Below are positions 35,750 through 45,036 of a stretch of 64,000 nucleotides of DNA, one piece after another. The DNA comes from Stenotrophomonas maltophilia. GTDB taxonomy: Bacteria > Pseudomonadota > Gammaproteobacteria > Xanthomonadales > Xanthomonadaceae. Each line of letters starts with the position of its first letter. Positions within the stretch are counted from its first letter, which is position 1. The DNA lies in assembly GCF_039555535.1 (NCBI RefSeq), contig NZ_CP154630.1, positions 4,415,001 to 4,479,000 on the forward strand. Direction: 5' to 3'. The notes below the pieces were generated by a model. It worked only from the letters and a program-made list of their open reading frames with translations, searched no databases and was not told the origin of the DNA. The position numbers and the translations under genes were made by a program.

Positions 35750-35785
35750 GGGGGCTCCTGGATACGGCAAAACCGGAACGGAAAG

Positions 35786-35810
35786 CAGCCGAGCATGGCT
35801 CGGCTCTACA
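35786..35810. repeat. SMAG monomer between hppD and hmgA
   Basis: CAGCCGAGC-ATG-GCTCGGCTCTAC. A single arm of the SMAG dimer type, GTAG on the minus strand. On the hppD-hmgA message it could form a short hairpin. Confidence 0.85.
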
Positions 35811-35851
35811 GATGGACAGGCGCCGGGACTGGCCCGGCGCTGCTGATGACC

Positions 35852-36964
35852 TTACAGCACGCCGCGGCGGATCTGGTCGCGCTCGATGCTCTCGAACAGC
35901 GCGGTGAAGTTGCCTTCGCCGAAGCCTTCATTGCCCTTGCGCTGGATGATCTCGAAGAAGATCGGGCCGATGCAGTTCTGGGTGAAGATCTGCAGCAGCT
36001 TGCGCTGGTGGGTTTCCGGATCGGCATCGATCAGGATCTTGTTCTTCGCCAGGCGCGGCACGTCTTCACCGTGGTTCGGCACGCGCTGGTCGATCACGTC
36101 GAAGTAGGTCTCCGGCGTGTCGAGGAAATCCACGCCCTGCGCGCGCATGGCTTCGACGGTCTCGTAGATGTTGTCGGTGAAGCAGGCGATGTGCTGGATG
36201 CCCTCGCCCTTGTACGCATCCAGGTACTCGTTGATCTGGCTCTTCGGGTCCGACGATTCGTTCAGCGGGATGCGCACGATGCCGTCCGGCGCGGTCATCG
36301 CCTTGGACACCAGGCCGGTCTTCAGGCCCTTGATGTCGAAGTAGCGGATCTCGCGGAAGTTGAACAGGCGCTCGTAGTAATCCGACCACTGCTGCATGTT
36401 GCCGAAGTACAGGTTGTGGGTCAGGTGGTCGATGAAGGTCAGGCCGAAGCCCACCGGGTGCAGGTCGGCACCGGCGATCGGCTCGTAGTCGCCGTCGTAG
36501 ATGCTGCCGGCCGCACCGTAGCGGTCGACCAGGTACAGCATGCAATCGCCGATGCCCTTGATGACCGGGGCGCTGACCGCCTTGCTGTCCGGCTTGAAGG
36601 CGATGGCTTCGGCGCCGTTGCCCAGCGCGGTCTGGTAGACCTCCTGGCCCGGCTTCTTGAAGCGGATGGCGAAGCCGCAGGCGCATGGACCGTGCTTCTC
36701 GGCGAAGTCGGCGGCGAACGAATCGGGGTCTTCATTGACCAGGAAGTTGACGTCGCCCTGGCGATAGACGGTAATCGGACGCTGCTTGTGCTTGAGCACC
36801 GCGCTGAAGCCCATCTTCCGGAAGTAGTCGTGCAGCTCCTGGCCACGGCCGGCCGGGGCGGCGAATTCGACGAACTCGAAACCGTCGATGCCCATCGGGT
36901 TCTCGAAGGTGGTGACCTGCATGCCGGGGTTGGGGTGCGAGGCGGTCGGGACTGCGGTATTCAT
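35852..36964 (-). CDS. hppD: 4-Hydroxyphenylpyruvate dioxygenase
   Basis: 370 residues. Makes homogentisate from 4-hydroxyphenylpyruvate. The iron ligands are in place: H180 (FIDHLTHNL), H258 (IQHIACFTD) and E338 (FFEIIQRKG), and the C-terminal helix is complete. It is the first gene of the hppD-hmgA pair and divergent from a MarR-type regulator, with 129 bases between them. The two genes probably form an operon for tyrosine use. Confidence 0.97.
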   Translation of the reverse strand: MNTAVPTASHPNPGMQVTTFENPMGIDGFEFVEFAAPAGRGQELHDYFRKMGFSAVLKHKQRPITVYRQGDVNFLVNEDPDSFAADFAEKHGPCACGFAIRFKKPGQEVYQTALGNGAEAIAFKPDSKAVSAPVIKGIGDCMLYLVDRYGAAGSIYDGDYEPIAGADLHPVGFGLTFIDHLTHNLYFGNMQQWSDYYERLFNFREIRYFDIKGLKTGLVSKAMTAPDGIVRIPLNESSDPKSQINEYLDAYKGEGIQHIACFTDNIYETVEAMRAQGVDFLDTPETYFDVIDQRVPNHGEDVPRLAKNKILIDADPETHQRKLLQIFTQNCIGPIFFEIIQRKGNEGFGEGNFTALFESIERDQIRRGVL

Positions 36965-36975
36965 GGTGTGGCTCC

Positions 36976-37080
36976 GAATCGGTACCGCATCGGTACAAAC
37001 CAGGTGCGGGCAGGTAGGGACCCGGCGAGAATGCAGGGTCTGGACCTACCCCTTATAGTTACACTTGAAACCACCAGCAA
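36976..37080. promoter_or_regulatory. Divergent hppD/marR promoter region with likely operators
   Basis: Two direct repeats ATCGGTACCG and ATCGGTACAA lie at about 36977-36998. CTTATAGTTACACTTGAAAC (about 37052-37071) contains -10-like boxes on both strands and the imperfect palindrome AGTTACACT. On the minus strand TTGCTG followed by CTATAA about 16 bases later could be the hppD promoter. A MarR dimer binding here would control both genes; this is inferred from layout. Confidence 0.4.
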
Positions 37081-37093
37081 GGTGCACCGCAAC

Positions 37094-37588
37094 ATGAGCC
37101 CCGCCGATCCTGCCTCGACCCGCCTGCGTGCCTCGCACGTCCTGCTCGACCTGGAACAGTTCCTGCCGTACCGGCTGAGCGTGCTGTCCAACCGGGTCAG
37201 CGGCAACATCGCCAAGCTGTACGGTGATCGTTACGGTCTGGCGATTCCCGAATGGCGGGTCATCACCATCCTGGCGCTGTACCCCGGCTCCTCGGCCAGC
37301 GAGGTCTCCGACCGCACGGCGATGGACAAGGTGGCGGTCAGCCGCGCCGTGGCCCGCCTGCTGGAGCGCGGCTTCATCAAGCGCGAGACCCACGGCGACG
37401 ATCGCCGCCGCTCGGTGCTGGCGCTGTCGGCGGCTGGCTTCGAGGTGTACGAGACCATCGCACCGATGGTGATCGAGATCACCCGCAAGCTGATGTCGGT
37501 GCTGAGCGAGGAGGAGGAGCAGCTGCTGGAGAAGCTGATCCTGCGCCTGGCCGGTGATGGCCTGGAGCGGATGGGCGAAGGGGTGTAA
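37094..37588 (+). CDS. MarR-family transcriptional regulator
   Basis: 164 residues with a winged helix (about residues 45-115: IPEWRVITILALYPGSSASEVSDRTAMDKVAVSRAVARLLERG as key helices) and the wing DDRRRSVLALSAAG. The divergent layout with hppD points to control of tyrosine breakdown, perhaps by homogentisate or a precursor. The ATG at 37094 is preferred; the frame is open far upstream but that is antisense hppD. Repeats follow the stop. Confidence 0.9.
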   Translation: MSPADPASTRLRASHVLLDLEQFLPYRLSVLSNRVSGNIAKLYGDRYGLAIPEWRVITILALYPGSSASEVSDRTAMDKVAVSRAVARLLERGFIKRETHGDDRRRSVLALSAAGFEVYETIAPMVIEITRKLMSVLSEEEEQLLEKLILRLAGDGLERMGEGV

Positions 37589-37609
37589 CCACGCCGAGCG
37601 CGGCGATTG

Positions 37610-37696
37610 GTAGATCCGCGCCCTGCATGGATGGCGACACGCCGGCGCGGCTTCGGTGGGGGCAGAGCCCTTTCCTACGGAAAGGAATCCGACCCC
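37610..37696. repeat. GTAG monomer followed by a GGGGTC-type palindrome
   Basis: GTAGATCCGCGCCC..ATGGATGG starts at 37610. 37657-37696 reads GGGGGCAGAGCCC-TTTCC..GGAAAG-GAATCCGACCCC, the family also seen at 9.9, 11.8 and 55.6 kb. They separate the convergent marR gene and the next unknown gene. Confidence 0.85.
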
Positions 37697-37707
37697 TGGG
37701 CGTGGGG

Positions 37708-38847
37708 TCAGCTCAGATGCTTGCGCCGTGCGTGGATCCACGGCACGGCCAGCGCCGCAATGGCGCCACCGGCGAAGCCGAGCGAGGCGGCAACTGTGGC
37801 CGCTTCGACCGCCCCCGGCAACGCCAGCGCCGCAGCCACCAACAGCAGCGACGGCAGGCCAACGAAGGTGCCCAGGAAGAAGTGCCAGCGCGGCGACCAG
37901 GTGTTGAGCTGCAGCAGGCTGACCGGCTGCCAGGCTTCGGAGGCGGCGTCCTCGGCGATCTTCGCCACCGCCTTGGCCAGGTCCACTTCCGGCAGCGCGC
38001 GCCCCAGGCGAGCGGTCGCCAGCAGTTCGGCCACGGCCTCCACCGGCGGGAAGCTGGACGGCCACGCCACCGGCGCCGGCACGCCATAGGCGGTCAGCAG
38101 CGGCACGCTCAGCCACGGCGCCACCAGCGGACGCATGCGGCGGCGGCCCTGCACGCACCAGATCTGCGGCTGGCCGTGCGCGGTGACGCTGTACAGCGCC
38201 AGTTCGTTGGCCGGCGGATAGCCGAGCATGGTCACCCGTGCCGCCAGGCTGTCCTGGCCCATCGCGCGCAAGAAACCGGGGCGGCTGCGCCCTTCCTGCA
38301 TCCACGCCAAGCCGAGTGCACCCACCAGATAGGCCTCGGCCACGTCCTTGCTGCCGGCGGAGGCGCGTTCGTCGCTGGCCAGGTACCAGGCCAGCGATTT
38401 CGGTTCGGACACATCGTCCAGGCCCCAACGGCTGTCGTCCCCCAGCACATGGCGCACTGGCAGGCGCGCGGGCGCGGTTTCGCCACGCTCGCCTGGCTGC
38501 AGGAACGGCAGCACGCCCTGGATGAAGGTGGACAGTTCGATCGCACGCACGCCGTGGCCCTGCCATTCCGGCGGCAGCAACCCGGCCAGCTGGCCGTCGG
38601 CGGCCAATGCATCGAGCCGGGACTTCTGCTCGACCAGCTTCTGCACCGCGCCCTTCAGCACCACGTTGTCGGGCAGCGCGATCTGCGGCAGGCGGTGGCG
38701 TGGCGGCGCCAGTTCAACACTGTCCTCGCCGGTACCAGCGTCATCCAGCAGCGCCTCCTGCGGCGGCAGGGTCACGCCCTCGCCTGCTCCGGCCTCGGCC
38801 AGCTCACTGGCGGGTTCGGGCAATCGTTCGGCATGGTCGCTGTGCAT
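37708..38847 (-). CDS. Protein of unknown function with a C-terminal membrane hairpin
   Basis: About 379 residues. The N-terminal 60 residues are acidic and Pro-rich, the middle (about 60-310) is a mixed domain without a motif I know, and two membrane helices lie near the end (about 320-345 and 347-365) followed by ARRKHLS. The ATG at 38847 has a weak CGGAA upstream; ATG 38868 is an alternative. It stands alone. No function can be given. Confidence 0.72.
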   Translation of the reverse strand: MHSDHAERLPEPASELAEAGAGEGVTLPPQEALLDDAGTGEDSVELAPPRHRLPQIALPDNVVLKGAVQKLVEQKSRLDALAADGQLAGLLPPEWQGHGVRAIELSTFIQGVLPFLQPGERGETAPARLPVRHVLGDDSRWGLDDVSEPKSLAWYLASDERASAGSKDVAEAYLVGALGLAWMQEGRSRPGFLRAMGQDSLAARVTMLGYPPANELALYSVTAHGQPQIWCVQGRRRMRPLVAPWLSVPLLTAYGVPAPVAWPSSFPPVEAVAELLATARLGRALPEVDLAKAVAKIAEDAASEAWQPVSLLQLNTWSPRWHFFLGTFVGLPSLLLVAAALALPGAVEAATVAASLGFAGGAIAALAVPWIHARRKHLS

Positions 38848-38957
38848 GGGCGTTCCGGTAAGGGGCATCGACGGGATGTCGACTGAAGTCCTTGCCGGTA
38901 GCGGCGAGCGCGTAGCGAAATTGAGATGCTGATTCCGGGAATGTGACCGCACCCACA

Positions 38958-38981
38958 GTAGATCCACGCCATGCGTGGATG
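38958..38981. repeat. GTAGATCCACGCC-type monomer
   Basis: GTAGATCCACGCC-AT-GCGTGGATGC, a short hairpin starting with GTAG. It lies in the 180-base gap between the unknown gene and the thioredoxin-like lipoprotein gene. A further palindrome, TGCCGGCC..GGCCGGCA (39009-39027), adjoins the stop of the latter. Confidence 0.85.
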
Positions 38982-39027
38982 CGACCCGGTATCAGTGCCG
39001 AACAACCCTGCCGGCCAGCGGCCGGCA

Positions 39028-39627
39028 CTACCGGTCAGGCGCCCATTGCTTCAGGAAGGCGCTCACCCGCGCAGGCTGGAATGCCTCGCCCCGGCGCAGC
39101 TCACCGGTGGCCTGCGAGACCAGCAGGCTTCCATCGGCATCGAGCACCAGCAGGCGTGGATAGTCGCGCTCCATCTCGGGGAACTGGGCGAAGAAGGCGG
39201 TGTTGGGCTGCTCGTCACTGGCGTTGACCTTTACCCACACGTAGTGGGCATCGCGGAAGCGGCGCAGGTCGCCGTTGCCTTCCACGATCTCATCCAGCGC
39301 ATGGCAGCGGTCGCAGGCGGCATTGCCGACCTCCAGCAGGATGCGCTTCTTGCCGCGCTGGGCTTCCACCTTGGCGGTGGCCAGGTCATCGGCGGGGTCG
39401 CGGGCCGGGTCGAACTGCGCGCCGAGCCCGGCGATGGCGGCGATGTCCGCCGCCACCGGGGTGTTGCCCGAGGCCACCGGTTCGCTGGGGTCAGCGACCG
39501 GTGGCTCGGTGGGTCGGGTATCCAGGGGCTGCGTGGGCTCGGCGGCGGCAGGCGGTTGCGGTTGGGAACAGGCGCCGATCAGCGCCGCACAGACCACCAC
39601 CACTGCTCCACCGAGCTTCATGCGCAT
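39028..39627 (-). CDS. Thioredoxin-like lipoprotein
   Basis: 199 residues: a lipoprotein signal (lipobox LIGAC, attachment C20), a Pro/Thr/Glu-rich linker (about 22-70), then a thioredoxin-like domain with CDRC (about residues 105-108) and a cis-Pro-like EMERDYPRLLVLDADG. It probably acts in the periplasm on disulfides. ATGs at 39627 and 39621 are both possible. Its TAG stop lies in the GTAG edge of a palindrome (39009-39031). It follows the peptide transporter gene after 19 bases and may be read from it. Confidence 0.8.
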   Translation of the reverse strand: MRMKLGGAVVVVCAALIGACSQPQPPAAAEPTQPLDTRPTEPPVADPSEPVASGNTPVAADIAAIAGLGAQFDPARDPADDLATAKVEAQRGKKRILLEVGNAACDRCHALDEIVEGNGDLRRFRDAHYVWVKVNASDEQPNTAFFAQFPEMERDYPRLLVLDADGSLLVSQATGELRRGEAFQPARVSAFLKQWAPDR

Positions 39628-39646
39628 GCCTTCTACCCTCTCATCG

Positions 39647-41146
<1,500 letters not shown>

Positions 41147-41327
41147 GCGGGTTTCCTGGTTCGGTGGATGACGAGCACGTCCGCTGTGCAGTTGGAGCAA
41201 CGCGCGAGGATCACCGACTTCTGGCGTTCACGTCAAATACACGCCGTTTGAGGCAAGTGCCGGCCTGCTCGCTGAACTTGCATCTGAAACGATCCAGCCA
41301 ATGGCCGCGGTCCAAGCTGAATACGGA

Positions 41328-42203
41328 TCAGCCCTGCGCTGACGGGGGCCCGGCCTGCAGGCTGGTGCGCACCTGGAACAGCTCAGGGAAGAAGGTCAGT
41401 TCCAGCGCCTTGGCCAGGAAGCCCACCCCGGACGAGCCGCCGGTGCCGCGCTTGAAGCCGATCACCCGCATCACCGTGCGCATGTGGCGGAAGCGCCAGA
41501 GCTGGAAGGCGGTCTCCAGGTCCACCAGGTCCTCGCACAGCGAATACTCGCGCCAGTAGCGGTCGGTGTCCTGGTAGATGCGCTCGAAGACCGGCTGCAG
41601 TGCGTCGTCGGCCACGTGCGGCTGGGTCCAGTCGTGGTTTTCATACACAGCCGGTACGGCGTGGCCGAAGCGGGCCAGGTACTTCAGGAACTCCTCGTAC
41701 AGGCTGGGCGCTTCCAGCACGGTGCGCAGCTGCGCCTGGCCCGCGGCGTCGTGCTCGAACACCTGCAGCATCTGCGCGTTCTTGTTGCCCAGCAGGAACT
41801 CGATGTAGCGGTACTGCAGCGACTGGAAACCCGACGAAGGGCCCAGCACGTCGCGGAAGCCCATGTACTCGGACGGGGTCAGCGTTTCCAGCACCGACCA
41901 TTGCTCGGTGAGCTGGCGCAGCACCTGCTTGCTGCGCGCCAGCACCTTGCGGCACTGCCAGACTTCATCGCGCTGCAGGAAGCCGATTGCGGCACGCAGC
42001 TCGTGGCCCAGCAGCTTCAGCCACAGCTCCGAGGTCTGGTGCTGGATGATGAAGAGCATCTCGTCGTGGTGCGGCGGGTTGGACAGCGGCTGCTGCGCGC
42101 TGAGCAGCTGGTCCAGCCGCAGGTAGCCGCCGTAGGTCAGGCGCCCCTGCAGGTCGGTGTGGATGCCGGCTTCGAGATCGCGTTGGTTGTTGTCGACGGA
42201 CAT
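41328..42203 (-). CDS. kynA: Tryptophan 2,3-dioxygenase
   Basis: 291 residues. A heme enzyme that opens the indole ring of tryptophan to N-formylkynurenine. Family blocks: [53 protein letters not shown] and the C-terminal [21 protein letters not shown] with the heme-ligand histidine. The ATG at 42203 matches the family start; 43 more codons are open upstream but do not resemble it. No kynU or kynB is nearby, so the pathway is spread over the genome. Confidence 0.95.
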   Translation of the reverse strand: MSVDNNQRDLEAGIHTDLQGRLTYGGYLRLDQLLSAQQPLSNPPHHDEMLFIIQHQTSELWLKLLGHELRAAIGFLQRDEVWQCRKVLARSKQVLRQLTEQWSVLETLTPSEYMGFRDVLGPSSGFQSLQYRYIEFLLGNKNAQMLQVFEHDAAGQAQLRTVLEAPSLYEEFLKYLARFGHAVPAVYENHDWTQPHVADDALQPVFERIYQDTDRYWREYSLCEDLVDLETAFQLWRFRHMRTVMRVIGFKRGTGGSSGVGFLAKALELTFFPELFQVRTSLQAGPPSAQG

Positions 42204-42538
42204 GGGTGCGGCCAGATCGGGGGCGGCAAGGGTAGCGCGTTGCCGCCGCGCTGGCAGCCGCCGGGTCCATACCGGGGCGTGCGGTTGGCCGTGGAGCATC
42301 GGCCGATGCCGGGCCTGCGCGTGGAACCCCACATGCCGTTGTACTGGCGGTCAGCCAGAGGCGTATTCTGATGCTTTGCAGCAACGACTGAATACGTTGT
42401 TGTTATTGGCCCCCCACCCGCCGGCAGGGGTAAAACGGGGAATCGCCGTGTTGCGGCGCAGGAAGGCTATTCCGTACGCGTTCCTTAACATGGCGATTCA
42501 TATCATTTGTAACTTCTCTGTCGAAGGTGCAGTACGCA
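42204..42538. other. 335-base divergent gap between kynA and the dehydrogenase operon
   Basis: No gene is visible. Near-inverted CAGCAACG and CGTTGTTG (about 42380-42403) flank ACTGAATA. CATATCATTTGTAAC (about 42499-42513) is -10-like for the operon. The first 150 bases may hold the kynA promoter. No clear regulator site of known type is seen. Confidence 0.45.
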
Positions 42539-43621
42539 ATGACGGTTGCCGCTGAATTCAAGATCGAATACCTGCAGTACCTGGACGCGGACGGCAAGCT
42601 CGTCCGCGATGACCTGCCCGCGTCGCTGCGCGACCCCAAGGTCCTGGTACCGCTGTTCAAGCAGATGCTGTACGTACGCACGTTCGACAGCAAATCCATC
42701 GCGCTGCAGCGCACCGGCAAGCTCGGCACCTATGCCGCCTGCCTGGGCCATGAAGCCGCGCACGTGGGCATCGGCGCTGCGATGCAGAAGGACGATGTGT
42801 TTGCACCGTCCTACCGCGAGTACGGCGCGATGTTCATGCGTGGCGTGCGTCCGCACGACGTGCTGATGTACTGGGGCGGCGACGAGCGCGGCAACGACTA
42901 CGGCGGCAATGCGGCCAAGGACTTCCCGTTCTGCGTGCCGATCTCCACCCAGTGCCTGCATGCTGCAGGCGCCGCGCTGAAGTTCAAGCTCAACAAGGAA
43001 CCGCAGATCGCCGTGGCGGTGTGCGGCGACGGCGGCAGCTCCAAGACCGACTTCTACGCAGCACTGAATTCGGCAGGCGCCTACAAGCTGCCGCTGATCC
43101 TGTGCATCGTCAACAACGGCTGGGCCATCTCGGTTCCGCGTTCGGCCCAGACCGGTGCCGAGACGCTGGCGCAGAAGGGGCTGGCCGGCGGCCTGCATTG
43201 CCTGCAGGTGGACGGCAACGACCTGATCGCGGTGCTGGCCGCCATGGAGCAGGCGCGCGAACGTGCGCTGGCCGGCGACGGGGGCACCGTGCTGGAACTG
43301 ATGACCTACCGCCTGTCCGACCACACCACCGCCGATGACGCGCGCCGCTACCGCGACGACGCCGAAGTGAAGGATGCCTGGCAGCGCGAGCCGATGCTGC
43401 GCCTGCGCAAGTACCTGACCGCCGCCGGCGTGTGGAGCGAAGAAGAAGAAACCGCCTGGATCGCCGAGTGCGGCACGCGCGTGGACGAGGAAGTGAACCT
43501 GTACCTCAACACCCCGGTGCAGCCGGTCGAGGCGATGTTCGACTTCCTGTATGCCGATCCGCCGCCGGACCTGCTGGCCCAGCGTGCCCAGGCGATCGCC
43601 CTGGAGAAGCGCCATGGATGA
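42539..43621 (+). CDS. 2-Oxoacid dehydrogenase E1 component, alpha subunit
   Basis: 360 residues. The thiamine-diphosphate motif GDGGSSKTDFYAALNSA..VNN (about residues 164-195) and FAPSYREYGAMFMRGV are typical of type II pyruvate or branched-chain dehydrogenases. Decarboxylates the 2-oxoacid and passes the acyl group to lipoate on E2. The ATG at 42539 is preferred over a GTG four codons earlier. First gene of a four-gene operon; no E3 gene follows, so lipoamide dehydrogenase must come from elsewhere. Substrate (pyruvate or branched-chain) cannot be decided. Confidence 0.94.
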   Translation: MTVAAEFKIEYLQYLDADGKLVRDDLPASLRDPKVLVPLFKQMLYVRTFDSKSIALQRTGKLGTYAACLGHEAAHVGIGAAMQKDDVFAPSYREYGAMFMRGVRPHDVLMYWGGDERGNDYGGNAAKDFPFCVPISTQCLHAAGAALKFKLNKEPQIAVAVCGDGGSSKTDFYAALNSAGAYKLPLILCIVNNGWAISVPRSAQTGAETLAQKGLAGGLHCLQVDGNDLIAVLAAMEQARERALAGDGGTVLELMTYRLSDHTTADDARRYRDDAEVKDAWQREPMLRLRKYLTAAGVWSEEEETAWIAECGTRVDEEVNLYLNTPVQPVEAMFDFLYADPPPDLLAQRAQAIALEKRHG

Positions 43622-43694
43622 GATCAAGAACGGCGCGCCCGGCGCGCACACCAACGCCGCCGACAGCGCTGCTGTCGCGCGCGGAGAAGAGAGC

Positions 43695-44681
43695 ATGACC
43701 ACCACGCCGATCACCCTCATCGAAGCCATCACCCAGGCGCTGGCCTGGGAGCTGGAGCACGACCCGTCGGTGCTGGTGCTGGGCGAGGACGTGGGCGTCA
43801 ACGGCGGCGTGTTCCGCGCCACCGCCGGCCTGCAGCAGCGCTTCGGCTCCGAGCGCATCCTCGATACCCCGCTGGATGAAACCACCATCGCCGGCCTGAC
43901 CATTGGCCTGGCCGCGCAGGGCATGAAGCCGGTGGCCGAAGCCCAGTTCGATGGCTTCATGTACCCGATGGTCGACCATATCGTCTGCCACGCCGCACGC
44001 CTGCGTTACCGCACCCGTGGCCGCCTGCACTGCCCGATGGTGCTGCGCGTGCCGTGGGGCGGCGGCATCCGCGCGCCGGAACACCACAGCGAAGCCAACG
44101 AGGCGATCTTCACCAACGTGCCGGGCCTGCGCGTGGTGCTGCCGTCCTCGCCGCAGCGTGCGTACGGCCTGCTGCTGGCCGCGATCCGCGAGCCGGATCC
44201 GGTGATCTACATGGAGCCCAAGCGCATCTATCGCCAGTACAAGGAGGTGGTCGTCAACGACGGCGAGGCCTTGCCGCTGGACGTCTGCTTCGTGCTGCGC
44301 GACGGTACCGACGTGACCCTGGTGACCTGGGGCGCGCAGGTGAAGGAAGCGCTGGAAGCGGCCGACAAGCTGGCCGGCGAAGGCATCAGTGCCGAAGTCA
44401 TCGACGTGGCCACGCTGCGTCCGCTGGACTTCGCCACCATCGCCGAATCGGTGGCCAAGACCGGCCGCTGCGTGATCGTGCAGGAGGCCCCGAAGACCGC
44501 GGGCTTCGGCGCCGAGATCGCCGCGCGCCTGGCCGAGGAATCGATCTACGACCTGCTGGCCCCGGTCGAACGCGTTACTGGCTACGACACCCACATTCCG
44601 CTGTTCCGCCTGGAAATGAAGTACCTGCCGAGCGTTGAGCGGATCGTGGCTGCAGCCAAGCGCGCGGTGGCGGCCGGCTGA
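43695..44681 (+). CDS. 2-Oxoacid dehydrogenase E1 component, beta subunit
   Basis: 328 residues with the transketolase pyrimidine-binding and C-terminal domains (VLGEDVGVNGGVFRATAGL, DTPLDETTIAGLTIGLA, FDGFMYPMVDHIV, EAPKTAGFGAEIAA). Pairs with the alpha subunit. The start at 43695 (GGAGA 6-7 bases upstream) gives the family N-terminus. An in-frame ATG at 43614 with an equally good Shine-Dalgarno would add 27 hydrophilic residues and overlap the alpha gene by 8 bases. Confidence 0.94.
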   Translation: MTTTPITLIEAITQALAWELEHDPSVLVLGEDVGVNGGVFRATAGLQQRFGSERILDTPLDETTIAGLTIGLAAQGMKPVAEAQFDGFMYPMVDHIVCHAARLRYRTRGRLHCPMVLRVPWGGGIRAPEHHSEANEAIFTNVPGLRVVLPSSPQRAYGLLLAAIREPDPVIYMEPKRIYRQYKEVVVNDGEALPLDVCFVLRDGTDVTLVTWGAQVKEALEAADKLAGEGISAEVIDVATLRPLDFATIAESVAKTGRCVIVQEAPKTAGFGAEIAARLAEESIYDLLAPVERVTGYDTHIPLFRLEMKYLPSVERIVAAAKRAVAAG

Positions 44682-44682
44682 C

Positions 44683-45036
44683 ATGCGGGCCCGCCTTCTG
44701 GGGGCTTACCGCAGCCAGTATCCCAACCCGCTCCGGTTCCACACCGGCCAGATCGTCGAAGTAGGTGTCCGTGACGAGGAATGGCCGGCGTTTGCCTGGG
44801 TACGCACCAACGATGGGCGCGCTGGATGGGCGCCCGTCGCCTGGTTGCAGCTGCTGGACGAGGGTCGCGCCGAAGCACTGTGCGACTACGACGCCCGCGA
44901 GCTGGATGTGGAAAGCGGCGAGATGGTGAAGCTTCATCACGAACACGGTGGGTGGTGGTGGTCCGAGCGCGCCAATGGCGCGACGGGCTGGCTGCCGGCC
45001 CGCGAACTGGAACTGCTGGAAGAGAACTGCAAATGA
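44683..45036 (+). CDS. Small tandem SH3-like protein in the dehydrogenase operon
   Basis: 117 residues, starting one base after the E1 beta stop and overlapping the E2 start by 4 bases. Two SH3-like halves are visible: residues about 1-55 with ARLLGAYRSQYPNPLRFHTGQIVEVG..AWVRTNDGRAGWAP in short blocks, and about 60-117 with ALCDYDARELDVESGEMV and WWWSERANGATGWLPARELE. ALCDYDA, WWW and GWLPA are classical SH3 surface motifs. It may bind proline-rich linkers, such as the Ala/Pro linkers of E2; that is inference. Confidence 0.85.
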   Translation: MRARLLGAYRSQYPNPLRFHTGQIVEVGVRDEEWPAFAWVRTNDGRAGWAPVAWLQLLDEGRAEALCDYDARELDVESGEMVKLHHEHGGWWWSERANGATGWLPARELELLEENCK

